Part shown: positions 8,649 through 19,100 of the stretch, one piece after another | How the letters are laid out: each line of letters opens with the position of its first letter | Position numbering within the stretch: the stretch's first letter is position 1 | DNA from: G963692885 sp964657395 | Lineage (GTDB): Bacteria > Acidobacteriota > Terriglobia > Terriglobales > Acidobacteriaceae | NCBI GenBank assembly: GCA_964657395.1 | Contig: CAZZUX010000020.1 | Location: 1 to 43,909 of the forward strand | Reading direction: 5' to 3' | DNA: 43,909 nucleotides | Position numbers and translations under genes: made by a program | The notes under the pieces: generated by a model | Database searches by the model: none | Seen by the model: the letters and a program-made list of their open reading frames with translations, nothing else | What the model was told of the DNA's origin: nothing

Positions 8649-8849
8649 GTGACTCGTACTCGACTGATCCTGCTGGCGTTGTTTCTCGCTATTCTCTTCC
8701 TGACCCTTGGATGGCTGCTCGGCCGCAAGCGCGCCAGGGCGGCGGCAGCTTCCGCGAGTTCGTGCCCACTGGGGATCAGCGGGCCGCACATCCGGACGCA
8801 GTGCGGCGAACGCGCCTTGGTTGCAGGTGAAGCACCTGTGTTGGCGTGA
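8649..8849 (+). CDS. Possible small membrane protein
   Basis: A GTG-started 66-codon frame encodes a strongly hydrophobic N-terminal segment (RLILLALFLAILFLTLGWLL, residues ~5-24) followed by basic residues GRKRARAA, which is the layout of a single-pass membrane protein with a positive cytoplasmic flank. No good Shine-Dalgarno sequence precedes it, and the C-terminal 30 residues look unstructured. Nothing identifies a function. It lies 80 bp downstream of the Crp/Fnr gene on the same strand. It may be a chance frame, but the hydrophobic block plus basic stop-transfer makes it worth listing. Confidence 0.3.
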   Translation: MTRTRLILLALFLAILFLTLGWLLGRKRARAAAASASSCPLGISGPHIRTQCGERALVAGEAPVLA

Positions 8850-9128
8850 CGAACGATATCCGCCTCACCAACTTCAGGGCGTGTGCGGATGAGCACTGCT
8901 CAAGTTGCTATCAGGCATAACTACGCTGCTACTTTGCAGTCGTCGGTGGCTCTGGTAGATATAGCTCACCATCACGAACAGGAAGCTTTAGTCGGCAAAC
9001 TGGAATGTCTCCTGATCACGATATGTGCTTGTCAATGTAACTGACGCTGTCGTGTCGGGCATCCGCCTGGCATAGGTTAGTTCCCATCTTTTTAGAGAAC
9101 GGCGTTCGATCAACGGAAGAGGCTCAAT
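8850..9128. other. Intergenic region without recognised gene
   Basis: This 279-bp stretch carries no frame with a signal, motif or ribosome binding site, and no tRNA-like cloverleaf. It should contain the promoter for the small gene at 9129. I could not pick convincing -35/-10 boxes. Confidence 0.4.
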
Positions 9129-9392
9129 ATGTCATTAACGAAAGAGAAGAGCGAATCGGCTATCGATTTGATGGAGCCGGAAACCAGCAGGCCGGCGCGC
9201 ACAATTACGCTGCAGGACTTTACGGACCTGACTGCGAGTCTGCCGAAGGAGACAGAATTGTACGCCCTGATCTTCGATGACGATGATGTGGAGTATTCAA
9301 GGCGCATTACCTCTGCGGCGGTGCGGATTGCGCGCAGCCGGGACGGCCGTTCGATGAAGCAAATAGAGCTCAAGGTAGAGCCCGAGGTCTAG
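9129..9392 (+). CDS. Small hypothetical protein
   Basis: This 87-residue soluble protein has an acidic centre (ALIFDDDDVEYSRRI, about residues 47-61) and an alternating basic/acidic C-terminus. A purine-rich GGAAGAGG lies about 6 nt before the ATG, which supports translation. There is no signal peptide, membrane segment or recognised domain. Predicted secondary structure would be helix-strand-helix. It stands alone between the Crp/Fnr gene and the large sedolisin-like gene and is followed by a short GC-rich hairpin (GGCTCGG/CCGAGCC, 9403-9421). I do not recognise a family. A similar-length frame on the opposite strand is judged to be a shadow because it lacks a ribosome binding site. Confidence 0.5.
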   Translation: MSLTKEKSESAIDLMEPETSRPARTITLQDFTDLTASLPKETELYALIFDDDDVEYSRRITSAAVRIARSRDGRSMKQIELKVEPEV

Positions 9393-9956
9393 CGGCGAGC
9401 AGGGCTCGGCGATCCCGAGCCTGGCTGAGTGAGTATCCAGCCAGAGGCGCAGCTTTGCCTGAGCCCTGCATACAAAATGGGATTGCCAAAGCGGCGACCT
9501 GACTGAGGCGGTCATGTGCGCACGGCGAGAGCTCTGCGCTACGCTTGGCCTTCCGTCGAGATGGCGAGTTCGCCTTGCTCTATCAAATGACACTTTTGTG
9601 GTGGCATATGTGGCGCAGGAAGAAGGGCAGCAGCTCTCCCTGCAGCCAGCGAGCAGCCCTGTCAAAGCTCCGGAAGCACGCATCAAAAGGCATCCTTCCC
9701 TACTTTTCTTACCGCGTGGAGCTATTTTCGGTTGACTGAGAGGGTGAATCGGGATGCCTAAATGGTATGCGTCTTGCACATTTAGTGGCAGTCGAGTTAG
9801 TAGCAGGAGACCCCATAATGACTCACGTGTGGAGACCCAGGAAGGGTCACACACGGGGAATGGGAAAAGAGACATCTTTCCTCAGACCTGCCTGGTTCGC
9901 GATGTTGTGGTCGCAACTGGAGAGCACTCGCCGCTCGCGGCAGATTTGGACACTGC
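9393..9956. other. 564-bp region with no convincing gene
   Basis: Only short frames (up to ~74 codons on the plus strand, and a 192-codon minus frame overlapping the preceding gene) are open. None has a ribosome binding site plus a recognisable protein pattern. Two inverted repeats occur near the start: GGCTCGG/CCGAGCC (9403-9421) and CAGGGCTC (9400-9407) with GAGCCCTG (9461-9468). The 3' part must contain the promoter and leader of the large exported protein starting at 9957. No tRNA or known riboswitch pattern was recognised. Confidence 0.45.
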
Positions 9957-12900
9957 ATGTTTTCGATTGACTTGATCGCACCGAGAAAACTCAAAACATT
10001 CTCGAAGATTGCTGCCGGAATGATGGCATTCGCTGCGCCTGCCATTGGTTTTGGGCAGGCTATGCCACGCATTTCGGGCCCTATCAGCGACTCGGCATTG
10101 ACTACGCTGCGCGGCAGTGTTCATCCGCTCGCTCGGCCTGAGTTTGATCGCGGTCCAGTTGAGGATTCGCACATAGGCCGCATGCTTCTGGTGCTGAAAC
10201 GGAGCCCGCAGCAGCAGGCTGCCCTGCAGCAGCTGATTGACGAACAACAGACTGCGGGTTCGCCCAATTTCCATAAGTGGCTGACGCCGGATGAATTCGG
10301 AAAGCAGTTTGGCGTGGCCGAGGCTGACGTGCAGACGGTCGCCGGGTATCTGCAGGATCATGGCTTTACGGTAGGCCGTGTGTACAAGAATCGCGGAGCG
10401 ATCGAGGTCTCCGGTACAGCGGGGCAGCTGCGCAGCACGTTCCACACGCAGATCCACCGGTACTCGATCCAGGGCAAGGAGTTTTACGCGAACGCGAATG
10501 AACCGAAGATTCCGGCAGCGCTTGCCCCAGTCGTACGAGGCTTTGCGTCGCTGAACGATATCCGGGTCAGCGGCTCTGCAAGTTCGGCTGCTGAGTCGGT
10601 ACCGGTGACAGTTGATCCCGAGACCAAAAAGCTGCGGCCCGCTTATACGAGCACGCTTGGCGGCTTGCCGATCTACCTGCTGGCTCCAACCGACATCCAG
10701 TCGATCTATGACATTCCTGTCCTGACTACCAGTCCGGGTGGCGGTGGTACGGGTGTGACGGTTGGTGTGATCGGTGATTCGCAGGTGAACCTGGACCTGA
10801 TCGCCCGCTACCAGAGTCTTGGCGGTGCGGGTAAAACGACGCCGACGGAAGTAGTCGACGGCAATGACCCGGGGATCTTGCCGGTTACGTCAAGCACTCC
10901 GGACGCGACGATCGCGTATCAGCAGATCGAACTGATCGGTGCGGCTGCGCCCTATGCCAACATCAACTACTACGTTTCAGCGGATACCGATTACGACACC
11001 GGCTTGAACTTTGCGATCATCCGGGCGGTCGATGACAACGCGGTCTCGGTACTCTCACTTGGCTTTCAGAGCTGCGAAGCGAACCTCGGACCTATCAATA
11101 ACAGCCTGGTCGGCGATTCCTGGCTGCAGGCTGCAGCGCAGGGCATCACGGTGGTGGTGGCTGCCGGCGACTCCGGATCGGCCGGCTGCGATCTACCAGG
11201 ATCCACATCGTCTGCAAGCAAGGGCTTGGGCGTCAACGGCTATGCATCGACTCCTTTCAACGTAGCAGTCGGTGGTACTGACTTCAGCTATGCTGCGCAC
11301 GCTGCTACCTACTATTGGAGCGCGACTGCCGGCGGATCAGTAGTCAGTGCAAACCTGCCGATCCCGGAGCAGGTATGGAATGACAGCATCCAGACGAACG
11401 ACGTCACGAAGACCAATCCGATTCTTAACGCCGGTGGCGGCGGTCTGAGCACACTGGGTAACGTAGCCGATGATGAGGTGACGCAGACACCCTACCCGGT
11501 TCCGTCCTGGCAGGTGACTTCCCAGGTGAACGCCGGCATTGCGACACCGACGGCGCGTTCTATTCCGGACGTCGCGTTCTTCGCAGGCAATAACTACAAC
11601 TCGAGTGAATATGTAATCTGCGCATCTCCGGCGGATTGCACATCGAGCTTTGCTCCGACCAATGCAACCATTACCGGTGGCACGGCAGGAGCGGCGGCCG
11701 TCTTTGCGGGCATCATGGCGGACGTAGTCGGCAAGTATGGCCTGCAGGGCAATGTCGACCCGCTGCTGTACAACATGTCGACCACGACAACGGGCATCTT
11801 CCGCGATGTGACGTTGGGTACCAACTCAGTCTCGTGCACAACGGGAAGTCCTAACTGCACAGGCGGCACAATCAAGACCGGGACCAATAATTCGTACCTG
11901 GCCAAGACCGGCTACGATTTAGCTACCGGCCTGGGAAGTCTGGACGCCAAGAATCTCATCAATGGCTGGACCAATCCGGCAACCAAGACGACGGCTACCA
12001 GTCTTTCGATCGTCAACGCAACGACACAGGCGGCTGTGACGTCTGTGCAGCACGGAACGATCCTGAGCCTGACGGCGAAGGTGACCGGAACCGGCGGAAC
12101 ACCAAGCGGTGACGTAGCCTTTACTACCAATTCCAACCTGCCGGGCTATGGCGGCATCAGCGCGTCGGGCCTTTCAGGCGGTTCAGCGTATTCGCCGTAT
12201 AACTACTTCCTGCCGGGGGGCACTTACATGGTCTCGGCCCGGTACGGGGGTGACGGCACCTTCCTGCCCAGTGTCGGCACGGCACCTATTACGGTGACGC
12301 CTGAACCTTCGCGCACCTTTATCTATTCGAGCACTTATCCAAGCGGCAGCACCCTGACTTACGGCACCACGAATAATCTGACGGCTGAGCCATTCAGTCT
12401 CAACAACAATAATGTGTCGACGCCGACGGGAACGCTGTCGGTATTCACCGGCAACCTGGACCCGACCACGGTGCTCGCGATCAATTCCGAGGGCACGGCG
12501 ACGTATAACACCAACCTGTTGACGGCGGGCAGCACCTATACCATCACCTTCAACTACTCAGGCGATCCCAGCTACCAGCTCAGCAACACTTCGGCCACTC
12601 CTTACACGGTCACGATCAACAAGGCGCCAACGACAATCGCGTTGACGAACAGTGGTACCCTCACCAACTACTCCCCTGTGGGTCTGACGGCTATCGTGTC
12701 GTCGCCTGCGCTCACCACGACCCCCGCCTCTACCCAGACGGGTGTACCTCCAACCGGCACTGTGACGTTCACGAACAGTGCAGGGGTACAGACTGTCGCA
12801 AACGTCTCGACCGGCTTTAATGCGAGCGGCCAGGCTATTTCGACAGCGACGATCCCTGTCTCTTCTGCCCAGACACAGGTACAGGTTTCATTGAACGGCT

Positions 12901-14930
12901 CTGCCAACGTGGACGGCATCTTTACCGACAACAGTCTGATCAATAACAACGGCCTGGATGGTCTAGGGAACGCTTATTCCGGTAACCTGCTTGGAACTTC
13001 GCTGACCCTGGCAGGAACGCAGTTCAACTTTGGAAGAGCTAACCGGAACGACATGGTGCAGGGAACAACTCCAACTGCACCTGTGATTCCGCTGACTTCG
13101 GGCAACTACACCACACTTCAGTTTCTTGGTACAGCGGTGAATGGAAACCAGACAGCCCAGACCTTCACTGTCAAGTACACAGATGGAACAACCCAGACGT
13201 ACACGCAGAGCATGAGCGACTGGTTCACGCCGCAGAACTACACGGGTGAGAATGTCGCGTTGAACATGGCTTATCGTGATAACGCATCGGTAATCTTTGC
13301 GACGCCGCAAAACGGCGCCGGCGCTTTCAATTTGTATGAATACGCGATTCCGCTGAACAGCGCCAAGACGGTAGCCAGCCTGACGTTACCGGCAAATGGC
13401 AACGTGGTTGTGGCAGCGGTGACGCTGGTCAACAATCCTGCACAGGCTTACACCGCTCTCTACTCGGGCGATGTGAATTATGCCGCATCGAGCACTACCG
13501 GCACCGTGGGCGCGAATACCGGAAACTATATCGGTACGAGCGGTTTGAGTATTTCTCTCAACAACACCACGGTCGCTGCGAACGGATCGCTGATTCTGAC
13601 GGCGACTGCCACGCAATCTACTGGCACGCCGACTGGTACGGTCCAGGTATATGCCAACGGCGTCTCGGTCGGCAGCTTTGCGATCAGTTCCGGCACCGCG
13701 ACTCCGTGGACAGTGCCTCTTACCGGCGGGTATCTCCCCCTCCCGTCGGGCACGGTTACACTGACGGCTGTCTTCACACCTTCCGTCGCCACGCTGACAC
13801 CTTCTTCCACGAGTGCAACGGTTACGGTGACGGATGACCGGACCAGCGGCGACTTCGCCATCACGACAGACACACACAGCCAAACGATCACTTCTTCTTC
13901 GAATCAGACGTACTTCCAGGTGCAGCTGTCTTCCATCCAGAACATGGCTGGCTTGAATACGCCGATCAACCTGACCTGCACGGTACCAGCGAGCAGCAAC
14001 CTGGGCTGCACTCTTCAGGGCTCTGTAACGCTGGATGCCACGGGCTCTGCAGTGGTTCCGATGGAGATCTACGGACTTCCGAAGGGCGGCACGGGCGCCC
14101 TGCAGATGCCAGTGCCCGCTCAGCAGTGGTGGCTGATTGGAGGCGGCTCCACCCTGGCCTGCATCTTCCTGCTGGGTATACCGGCACGCAGAAGAACGTG
14201 GCAGAGCCTGATGGGCTTCTTTGTCTGCGCCATCGTGATTACCGGCTCGATCACTGGTTGCGGAACGAACAACGCCTCTGCCGCCCTGGCGAATAGTGGA
14301 ACCAGCGGTTCGCAAGGTACGAATGGCGGCGGAAGTCTGACACCGGGCTACACCAATGGCCTCGCGACCAACATGGTCAACCCGGGAACTTATACAGTGG
14401 TGATCACGGGAACGTCGACCACGAACACGACGCTTACCCACAACACGTCAGTCAGCGTGGTGGTGAGTACGGGCCAGTCCTTCGCAAATGGCTCCTACTC
14501 GATGACAAGCATACACGCCGGCCTGCTGATTACTGATCCTGGAGCGGCTACTGCTCCTGGAACCGGCCTGGTGCAGAATCCTGCGGACGGCACGAGCGAT
14601 CAGAAGTGGGTCTTCACGTACAAGAACAACGGCTACTTCACGATCACGAACGCAGCGAACGGCCTGTTCCTTACCGATCCAGGCGGCAACACCGGCGTGG
14701 TACAGGTGACTCAGGCCAGCATGATCGGCACGGTCGCTGCTCCGGATGGCACGCAGCTCTGGACATTGTTCGCCAACGAAGGTGGCTACGAAGTGGTGAA
14801 CGCCCAGTCTGGCGGCGTTCTCGACGATGACAGCCAAGATACGACACCAGGCACGCCGGTGATCTGCTACCCGCAAAAAGTAATCACGGATAGCGGCAAC
14901 CAGACCTGGTATATCCAGCCGGCGTCGTAA
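9957..14930 (+). CDS. Exported sedolisin-like (S53) protein, probably catalytically dead, with Ig-like repeats and ricin-type lectin tail
   Basis: This 1657-residue protein has a signal peptide (hydrophobic KIAAGMMAFAAPAIGFGQA). A pro-kumamolisin activation domain spans ~50-195. A sedolisin/S53 fold spans ~225-670, recognisable by GVTVGVIGDS, VVVAAGDSGSAGC and ITGGTAGAAAVFAGIMA. The oxyanion Asp is kept (Asp405). By motif alignment the catalytic Glu and Asp positions are Ile319 and Gln323, and the serine position of GGTS is Ala577, so peptidase activity is unlikely. Ig-like repeats follow near 680-775, 785-890, 895-985 and 1185-1295, with a beta-rich domain (~990-1165) containing QSMSDWFTPQNYTGENVALN. 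Two hydrophobic segments (~1390-1410, ~1419-1436) flank IPARRRTW. The C-terminal ~150 residues form a ricin B-like trefoil with three QxW motifs (QKW, QLW, QTW). A surface or extracellular carbohydrate-binding or adhesion role is inferred. A terminator follows the stop. Confidence 0.85.
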   Translation: MFSIDLIAPRKLKTFSKIAAGMMAFAAPAIGFGQAMPRISGPISDSALTTLRGSVHPLARPEFDRGPVEDSHIGRMLLVLKRSPQQQAALQQLIDEQQTAGSPNFHKWLTPDEFGKQFGVAEADVQTVAGYLQDHGFTVGRVYKNRGAIEVSGTAGQLRSTFHTQIHRYSIQGKEFYANANEPKIPAALAPVVRGFASLNDIRVSGSASSAAESVPVTVDPETKKLRPAYTSTLGGLPIYLLAPTDIQSIYDIPVLTTSPGGGGTGVTVGVIGDSQVNLDLIARYQSLGGAGKTTPTEVVDGNDPGILPVTSSTPDATIAYQQIELIGAAAPYANINYYVSADTDYDTGLNFAIIRAVDDNAVSVLSLGFQSCEANLGPINNSLVGDSWLQAAAQGITVVVAAGDSGSAGCDLPGSTSSASKGLGVNGYASTPFNVAVGGTDFSYAAHAATYYWSATAGGSVVSANLPIPEQVWNDSIQTNDVTKTNPILNAGGGGLSTLGNVADDEVTQTPYPVPSWQVTSQVNAGIATPTARSIPDVAFFAGNNYNSSEYVICASPADCTSSFAPTNATITGGTAGAAAVFAGIMADVVGKYGLQGNVDPLLYNMSTTTTGIFRDVTLGTNSVSCTTGSPNCTGGTIKTGTNNSYLAKTGYDLATGLGSLDAKNLINGWTNPATKTTATSLSIVNATTQAAVTSVQHGTILSLTAKVTGTGGTPSGDVAFTTNSNLPGYGGISASGLSGGSAYSPYNYFLPGGTYMVSARYGGDGTFLPSVGTAPITVTPEPSRTFIYSSTYPSGSTLTYGTTNNLTAEPFSLNNNNVSTPTGTLSVFTGNLDPTTVLAINSEGTATYNTNLLTAGSTYTITFNYSGDPSYQLSNTSATPYTVTINKAPTTIALTNSGTLTNYSPVGLTAIVSSPALTTTPASTQTGVPPTGTVTFTNSAGVQTVANVSTGFNASGQAISTATIPVSSAQTQVQVSLNGSANVDGIFTDNSLINNNGLDGLGNAYSGNLLGTSLTLAGTQFNFGRANRNDMVQGTTPTAPVIPLTSGNYTTLQFLGTAVNGNQTAQTFTVKYTDGTTQTYTQSMSDWFTPQNYTGENVALNMAYRDNASVIFATPQNGAGAFNLYEYAIPLNSAKTVASLTLPANGNVVVAAVTLVNNPAQAYTALYSGDVNYAASSTTGTVGANTGNYIGTSGLSISLNNTTVAANGSLILTATATQSTGTPTGTVQVYANGVSVGSFAISSGTATPWTVPLTGGYLPLPSGTVTLTAVFTPSVATLTPSSTSATVTVTDDRTSGDFAITTDTHSQTITSSSNQTYFQVQLSSIQNMAGLNTPINLTCTVPASSNLGCTLQGSVTLDATGSAVVPMEIYGLPKGGTGALQMPVPAQQWWLIGGGSTLACIFLLGIPARRRTWQSLMGFFVCAIVITGSITGCGTNNASAALANSGTSGSQGTNGGGSLTPGYTNGLATNMVNPGTYTVVITGTSTTNTTLTHNTSVSVVVSTGQSFANGSYSMTSIHAGLLITDPGAATAPGTGLVQNPADGTSDQKWVFTYKNNGYFTITNAANGLFLTDPGGNTGVVQVTQASMIGTVAAPDGTQLWTLFANEGGYEVVNAQSGGVLDDDSQDTTPGTPVICYPQKVITDSGNQTWYIQPAS

Positions 14931-14954
14931 GCAACGAGTGGACCCGAATAGGAT

Positions 14955-14980
14955 AGCCGCCAGATAATGGCGGCTTTCCT
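14955..14980 (+). terminator. Rho-independent terminator of the sedolisin-like gene
   Basis: A perfect 7-bp GC-rich stem AGCCGCC (14955-14961) / GGCGGCT (14969-14975) with a 7-nt loop is followed by TTCCTGTTT, 24 bp after the stop codon. The T tract is interrupted, so strength is uncertain. Confidence 0.6.
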
Positions 14981-15003
14981 GTTTGAACCAGGCGCCTTGG
15001 ATA

Positions 15004-15957
15004 TCAAGGCAAAGCGGTGAACAGATCCCTCAAGTCGGGAGCGTTCGCAGCGCCACCGAGCAGCGGACCTACGTGGAAGAACTCTTCGAGGGTGCGTAGA
15101 AGAGAGCTATGGGTGTAACGAATTTCATTCCTGTAGCCATGCTTCACAGCTGCGCCCAGTGCTAGAAACGGGATAGGGCCATCACCATTCGCTGCCTCAT
15201 CTGCCGTGATGAATATGGTGACATGCCCTGCCTTGTATTGCGGCGAATCAAGGATGACGGGCAGCTTATCTCTCAACCAGTTGTCGATATGTGCGATCTC
15301 ATTGCCACCGCATGTGTCGTGGCCATCGTCACACATGTTTGGCGTGATGACATTGTAGCGGCCGATGCTGCCGTTCTTCAGATCGCTGCCAAGCTCCGCG
15401 AATGGGCGGACGTGCGCAATGCAATAGGAAGAATGCAGGTTCTCTCCGTCCGTCATATCGTCGAAGTAGATTTGCGGTGAGTGGCGCGGCTGATATACCT
15501 GGCCACCGATGTTATCAACGGACCCTTCCGGTAAGAGAGGACACACAGCACCGGATATCGATTCGTCATATGCGCGCCAGGGTATACCGGCATCACGAAG
15601 CAGCTCGCTCAGATGAGCGTGGGTTGACTGGTGGTACTGCGAAGGTGGGCCGTCCGCATGAATTCCGAAATTCCTGCCGGCTTCCAACCACAGGTAGTTC
15701 GGGACACTGGGGTGATTGCCCGGCGGATTGAAATAGTTGTTTGCCACTGCGGCCACAGGCAGCAAGCTCTTGTTGATGTAGGGCGCCTCGGGATTTCCGG
15801 CAATACCACCGGACCCAAGCCAGTTGTGATTCTCAAGAAAGATCAGGAAGACCACAGGCTTAGATTCCTGGGCATGAACGATTGCTGTTGCACTTAGAAG
15901 AATAGAAGAGACAAAGACAAGCTTCAGGGTGTTGCAAAAGGATATGAATAAGTTCAT
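15004..15957 (-). CDS. Secreted phosphoesterase (alkaline phosphatase superfamily)
   Basis: This is a 317-residue protein of the phosphoesterase family (Pfam PF04185 type: acid phosphatases and phospholipase-C-like enzymes). A Sec signal peptide ends near IVHAQ (about residue 30), so it is periplasmic or extracellular. Family landmarks are VVFLIFLENHNW with the metal-site Glu-Asn, GNHPSVPNYLWLEAG, a Cys-rich loop VITPNMCDDGHDTCGGN and VTIFITADEA, where the Asp and Glu fit the late metal site. It is shorter than fungal and Francisella relatives but has all core segments. AAAGG precedes the ATG. It lies 163 bp downstream of the RND operon on the same strand and convergent to the sedolisin-like gene, so it probably has its own promoter. 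Substrate is not inferable; phosphate scavenging is one possibility. Confidence 0.82.
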   Translation of the reverse strand: MNLFISFCNTLKLVFVSSILLSATAIVHAQESKPVVFLIFLENHNWLGSGGIAGNPEAPYINKSLLPVAAVANNYFNPPGNHPSVPNYLWLEAGRNFGIHADGPPSQYHQSTHAHLSELLRDAGIPWRAYDESISGAVCPLLPEGSVDNIGGQVYQPRHSPQIYFDDMTDGENLHSSYCIAHVRPFAELGSDLKNGSIGRYNVITPNMCDDGHDTCGGNEIAHIDNWLRDKLPVILDSPQYKAGHVTIFITADEAANGDGPIPFLALGAAVKHGYRNEIRYTHSSLLRTLEEFFHVGPLLGGAANAPDLRDLFTALP

Positions 15958-16120
15958 AGGTTTACCTTTCAGCCAAACCAGATATGGAGATTGAGCAAGT
16001 ACCAGCGATGTCGGCTTGGACGGCTTCCATCTTAAGCCTGCATGGCTTGCATTCGCTGTGCACTCGAGGCTGTACAGGAACCTATTTTCTTGTTCTATGA
16101 ATGCTGCATTCAGCGAAAGT

Positions 16121-19100
16121 TCATAAAGACGCTGTTTCTACCGTCACAGGTAATTTCTTACTAAAAGCAGGATAGAGAATCGGCAAAATATACAACGTGA
16201 GCAGGGTTGCGGTGATCAAGCCGCCGATGACAACGGTAGCCAGAGGCCTTTGCACTTCTGCTCCGCGCGATGTAGAAAGTGCCATCGGGATGAAGCCGAG
16301 ACTTGCCACTGTTGCAGTAATCAGGACGGGCCTCAGGCGGTCTGTTGCTCCGCGTCGAACTGCATTCTCGATGTCGAGCCCCTGCCGCCGTAAATGGTTC
16401 ATGTGGGAGACCATCACAACACCGTTTAGCACTGCTACTCCGAAGAGTGCGATGAAGCCGATACTTGCGGAAAGATTGAGATTGATACCGCGCAGCCACA
16501 GCGCAGCCACGCCACCTACGAGGGCGAGTGGAACTATCAGCAGAATCAACAGGGTCTGCAGTAGATTCTGGAACGTGGCATAAAGAAGGCCGCCAATAAT
16601 CAGAAGAGACAACGGCAAAACGATGATTAGCCGTTGTTGCGCTTCCTGTTCATTCTGATACTGGCCGCCCCATTCGACGGAATAGCCAGGGGGCAAATGG
16701 AGTTGACTGGCAACCTTCGCAGTTGCTTCTTTTACGTAGGAGCCGAGGTCTCGCCCCTCCACATTGGTGCTGATGACGATGCGTCGCCGGGCGTTCTCAC
16801 GATTGATGAGGATTGGACCTGAGACACGGCGCAGCGTGCTCACCTGATCCAGACGGATCAGTTCACCGGCAGGAGTTTGCATCTGCAGACCGGATAATGC
16901 ATCGATGTTGTTTCGTATGTCGGACGGAAGCCGGACTGCGATCGGAAAACGCTGTTCTCCCTGCACCATCTCGGAAATCTGCTTACTGCCCACCAACGAC
17001 TCGATCATGTCCTGGATATCGGCGACGTTGATTCCATAGCGGGCTGCTGCTGCGCGGTCCACCTGGATCTCCAGGTTGGCAGCTCCGCCGATTCTCTCCA
17101 ACTGCGGCTGCGAGGCTCCCTTGATCGAGGACAGAATGTTCAGAGCCTGCTGACCCAGGTTTTCGAGTTTAGATAGGTCTGGGCCGAAGACTTTGAGCGC
17201 CGCATCACCGCGCGTGCCTGTAATGGTCTCGTCCATACGCATTTCCATTGGCTGTGTGAACTCATAGTCCACACCTGGAATTTTTCGCAGTGCCTCTTGC
17301 AGTTTGTTGCCAAGTTCCTGCTTTGTCTTGCAGCACTTCCACTGTTTTTTTGGATAGAAGTTGATGTAGGCGTCCGTTTCATAGACGCCCATCGCTTCAG
17401 TGGCCAGATCGGGTCTTCCCATTTTTGCGACGACGGTGGAGACTTCCGGAAAGCTGCGAATGGTTTGATCGATCTGATTCTGGATGGCGATTGATTCTGT
17501 CAGTGAAATGCCCGGGAGCTTCTTGGAGGTGATCACGAGAGATCCCTCATCCAGGGTCGGCATGAACTCTGTGCCTATGAATTTGAGCGAGCCAAGTGCG
17601 ATGAGCACCAGCACGGCGGCTGCTATGAGGATGGGCCTGCGATGACGCTGAGCCTTTTCGAGCGAGCGTGTGTAGCGTACGGTCAGTCGCGCAAACCATT
17701 GTGGTGGCCCGGCTTCGCGTCCACCGCCTTTACCGAAGAACGACAAAGCATGCGCTGGTCGTCCCTTGCCGGGTTTTGCAGGCGCACGATGCTTTCTTCG
17801 GCGGAGTGCAACTGAGCACAAAGCTGGAACCACGAACAGTGCCATGAGCAGCGAACCTGTGAGTGCGGAGATAACTGTAACCGCCATTGGCCGGAACATG
17901 CGTCCCGCGATTCCCTGCAAGGTAAGCACCGGGAGGTATACCGCAAGAATGATGAGGACGCCGAAGGTGATGGGCTTAACGACTTCGCGACCCGCAGCGC
18001 GGATGATGTCGAGGAAGGCCTGCTTGTTTTTTGCGGCAAAGGCTTCCTGATCATCGCCGCTTCCCTCGTCTTCCTGTTGATCCTCAATGCTGTGCATGGA
18101 GTTTTCGACCATCACCACCGAGCCATCCACGATCGTGCCGAAGTCAATGGCTCCGAGGCTCATGAGGTTGGCGGAGATTCCAAAGAGCGACATGCCGACA
18201 AACGCAAACAGGAGAGAGACCGGAATTGTTGCTGCAACGATGAGTGCAGCGCGCCAGTCGCGAAGGAAGAGTAGAAGAATAACGAGAACCAGAACGGCGG
18301 CCTCGGCCAGATTTTTCTTGACGGTCTGCAGCGTTGCGTTGATCACTTCGGACTGGTCGTAGAACGGAATGATCTTCGCGCCGCCCGGCAGCTTCATTGC
18401 CTGGATCTTAGCTTTCACCTGCTCGATGATCTTGTTGCCGTTTGCGCCGCGCAAAATGATGACCATACCTGACACTGTTTCGCCATTCGTGTCGTGCAAC
18501 ACGGCACCATGGCGGATCATCGGCATCAACTGGAGACTCGCCACCTGGTTGATCAGGATCGGCGTTCCATCGCGCGATGCGACGACTATGTTTCCGAGTT
18601 CGTCCAGGCTTTGCAGGCGACCGATGCCGCGGACGGTATACATCTGCCCGGCATGCTCGATATAGCTGCCGCCGAAATTTGCATTGTTGTTTTCGACGGC
18701 TGTGATCACATCATGCAGGGTGAGATTGTAGCGACGCAGATTTTGCGGATCGACGTTGACTGCATATTCCTTGGTGAAGCCACCCCATGAGTTGATCTCG
18801 CTGACTTCAGGAATCGTCATCAGGTCATAGCGGACCGTCCAGTCGTTCAGAGTCTTAAGATCCATGAGTGACAGGCGCGGCGATTGCACTGTGTACTGAT
18901 ACACCTCGCCGAACGGGGTAGCCATTGGGCCCAGCAGCGGTGTGATGTTAGCGGGCAGCGTCGTCTGCACCTGGTTGAGCCGTTCTGCAACCAACTGCCG
19001 TACGCGGTATTGATCGACCGAGTCATCAAAGATCACGGTGACCATCGAGATCTCCAGCTTCGATGTTGATCGCACGATTTGCAGATGCGGAAGTCCCAGC

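Noticed and set aside
9297..9875. 192-codon minus-strand frame
   Set aside because: It overlaps the better supported small gene at 9129 and has no start signal or recognisable domain.
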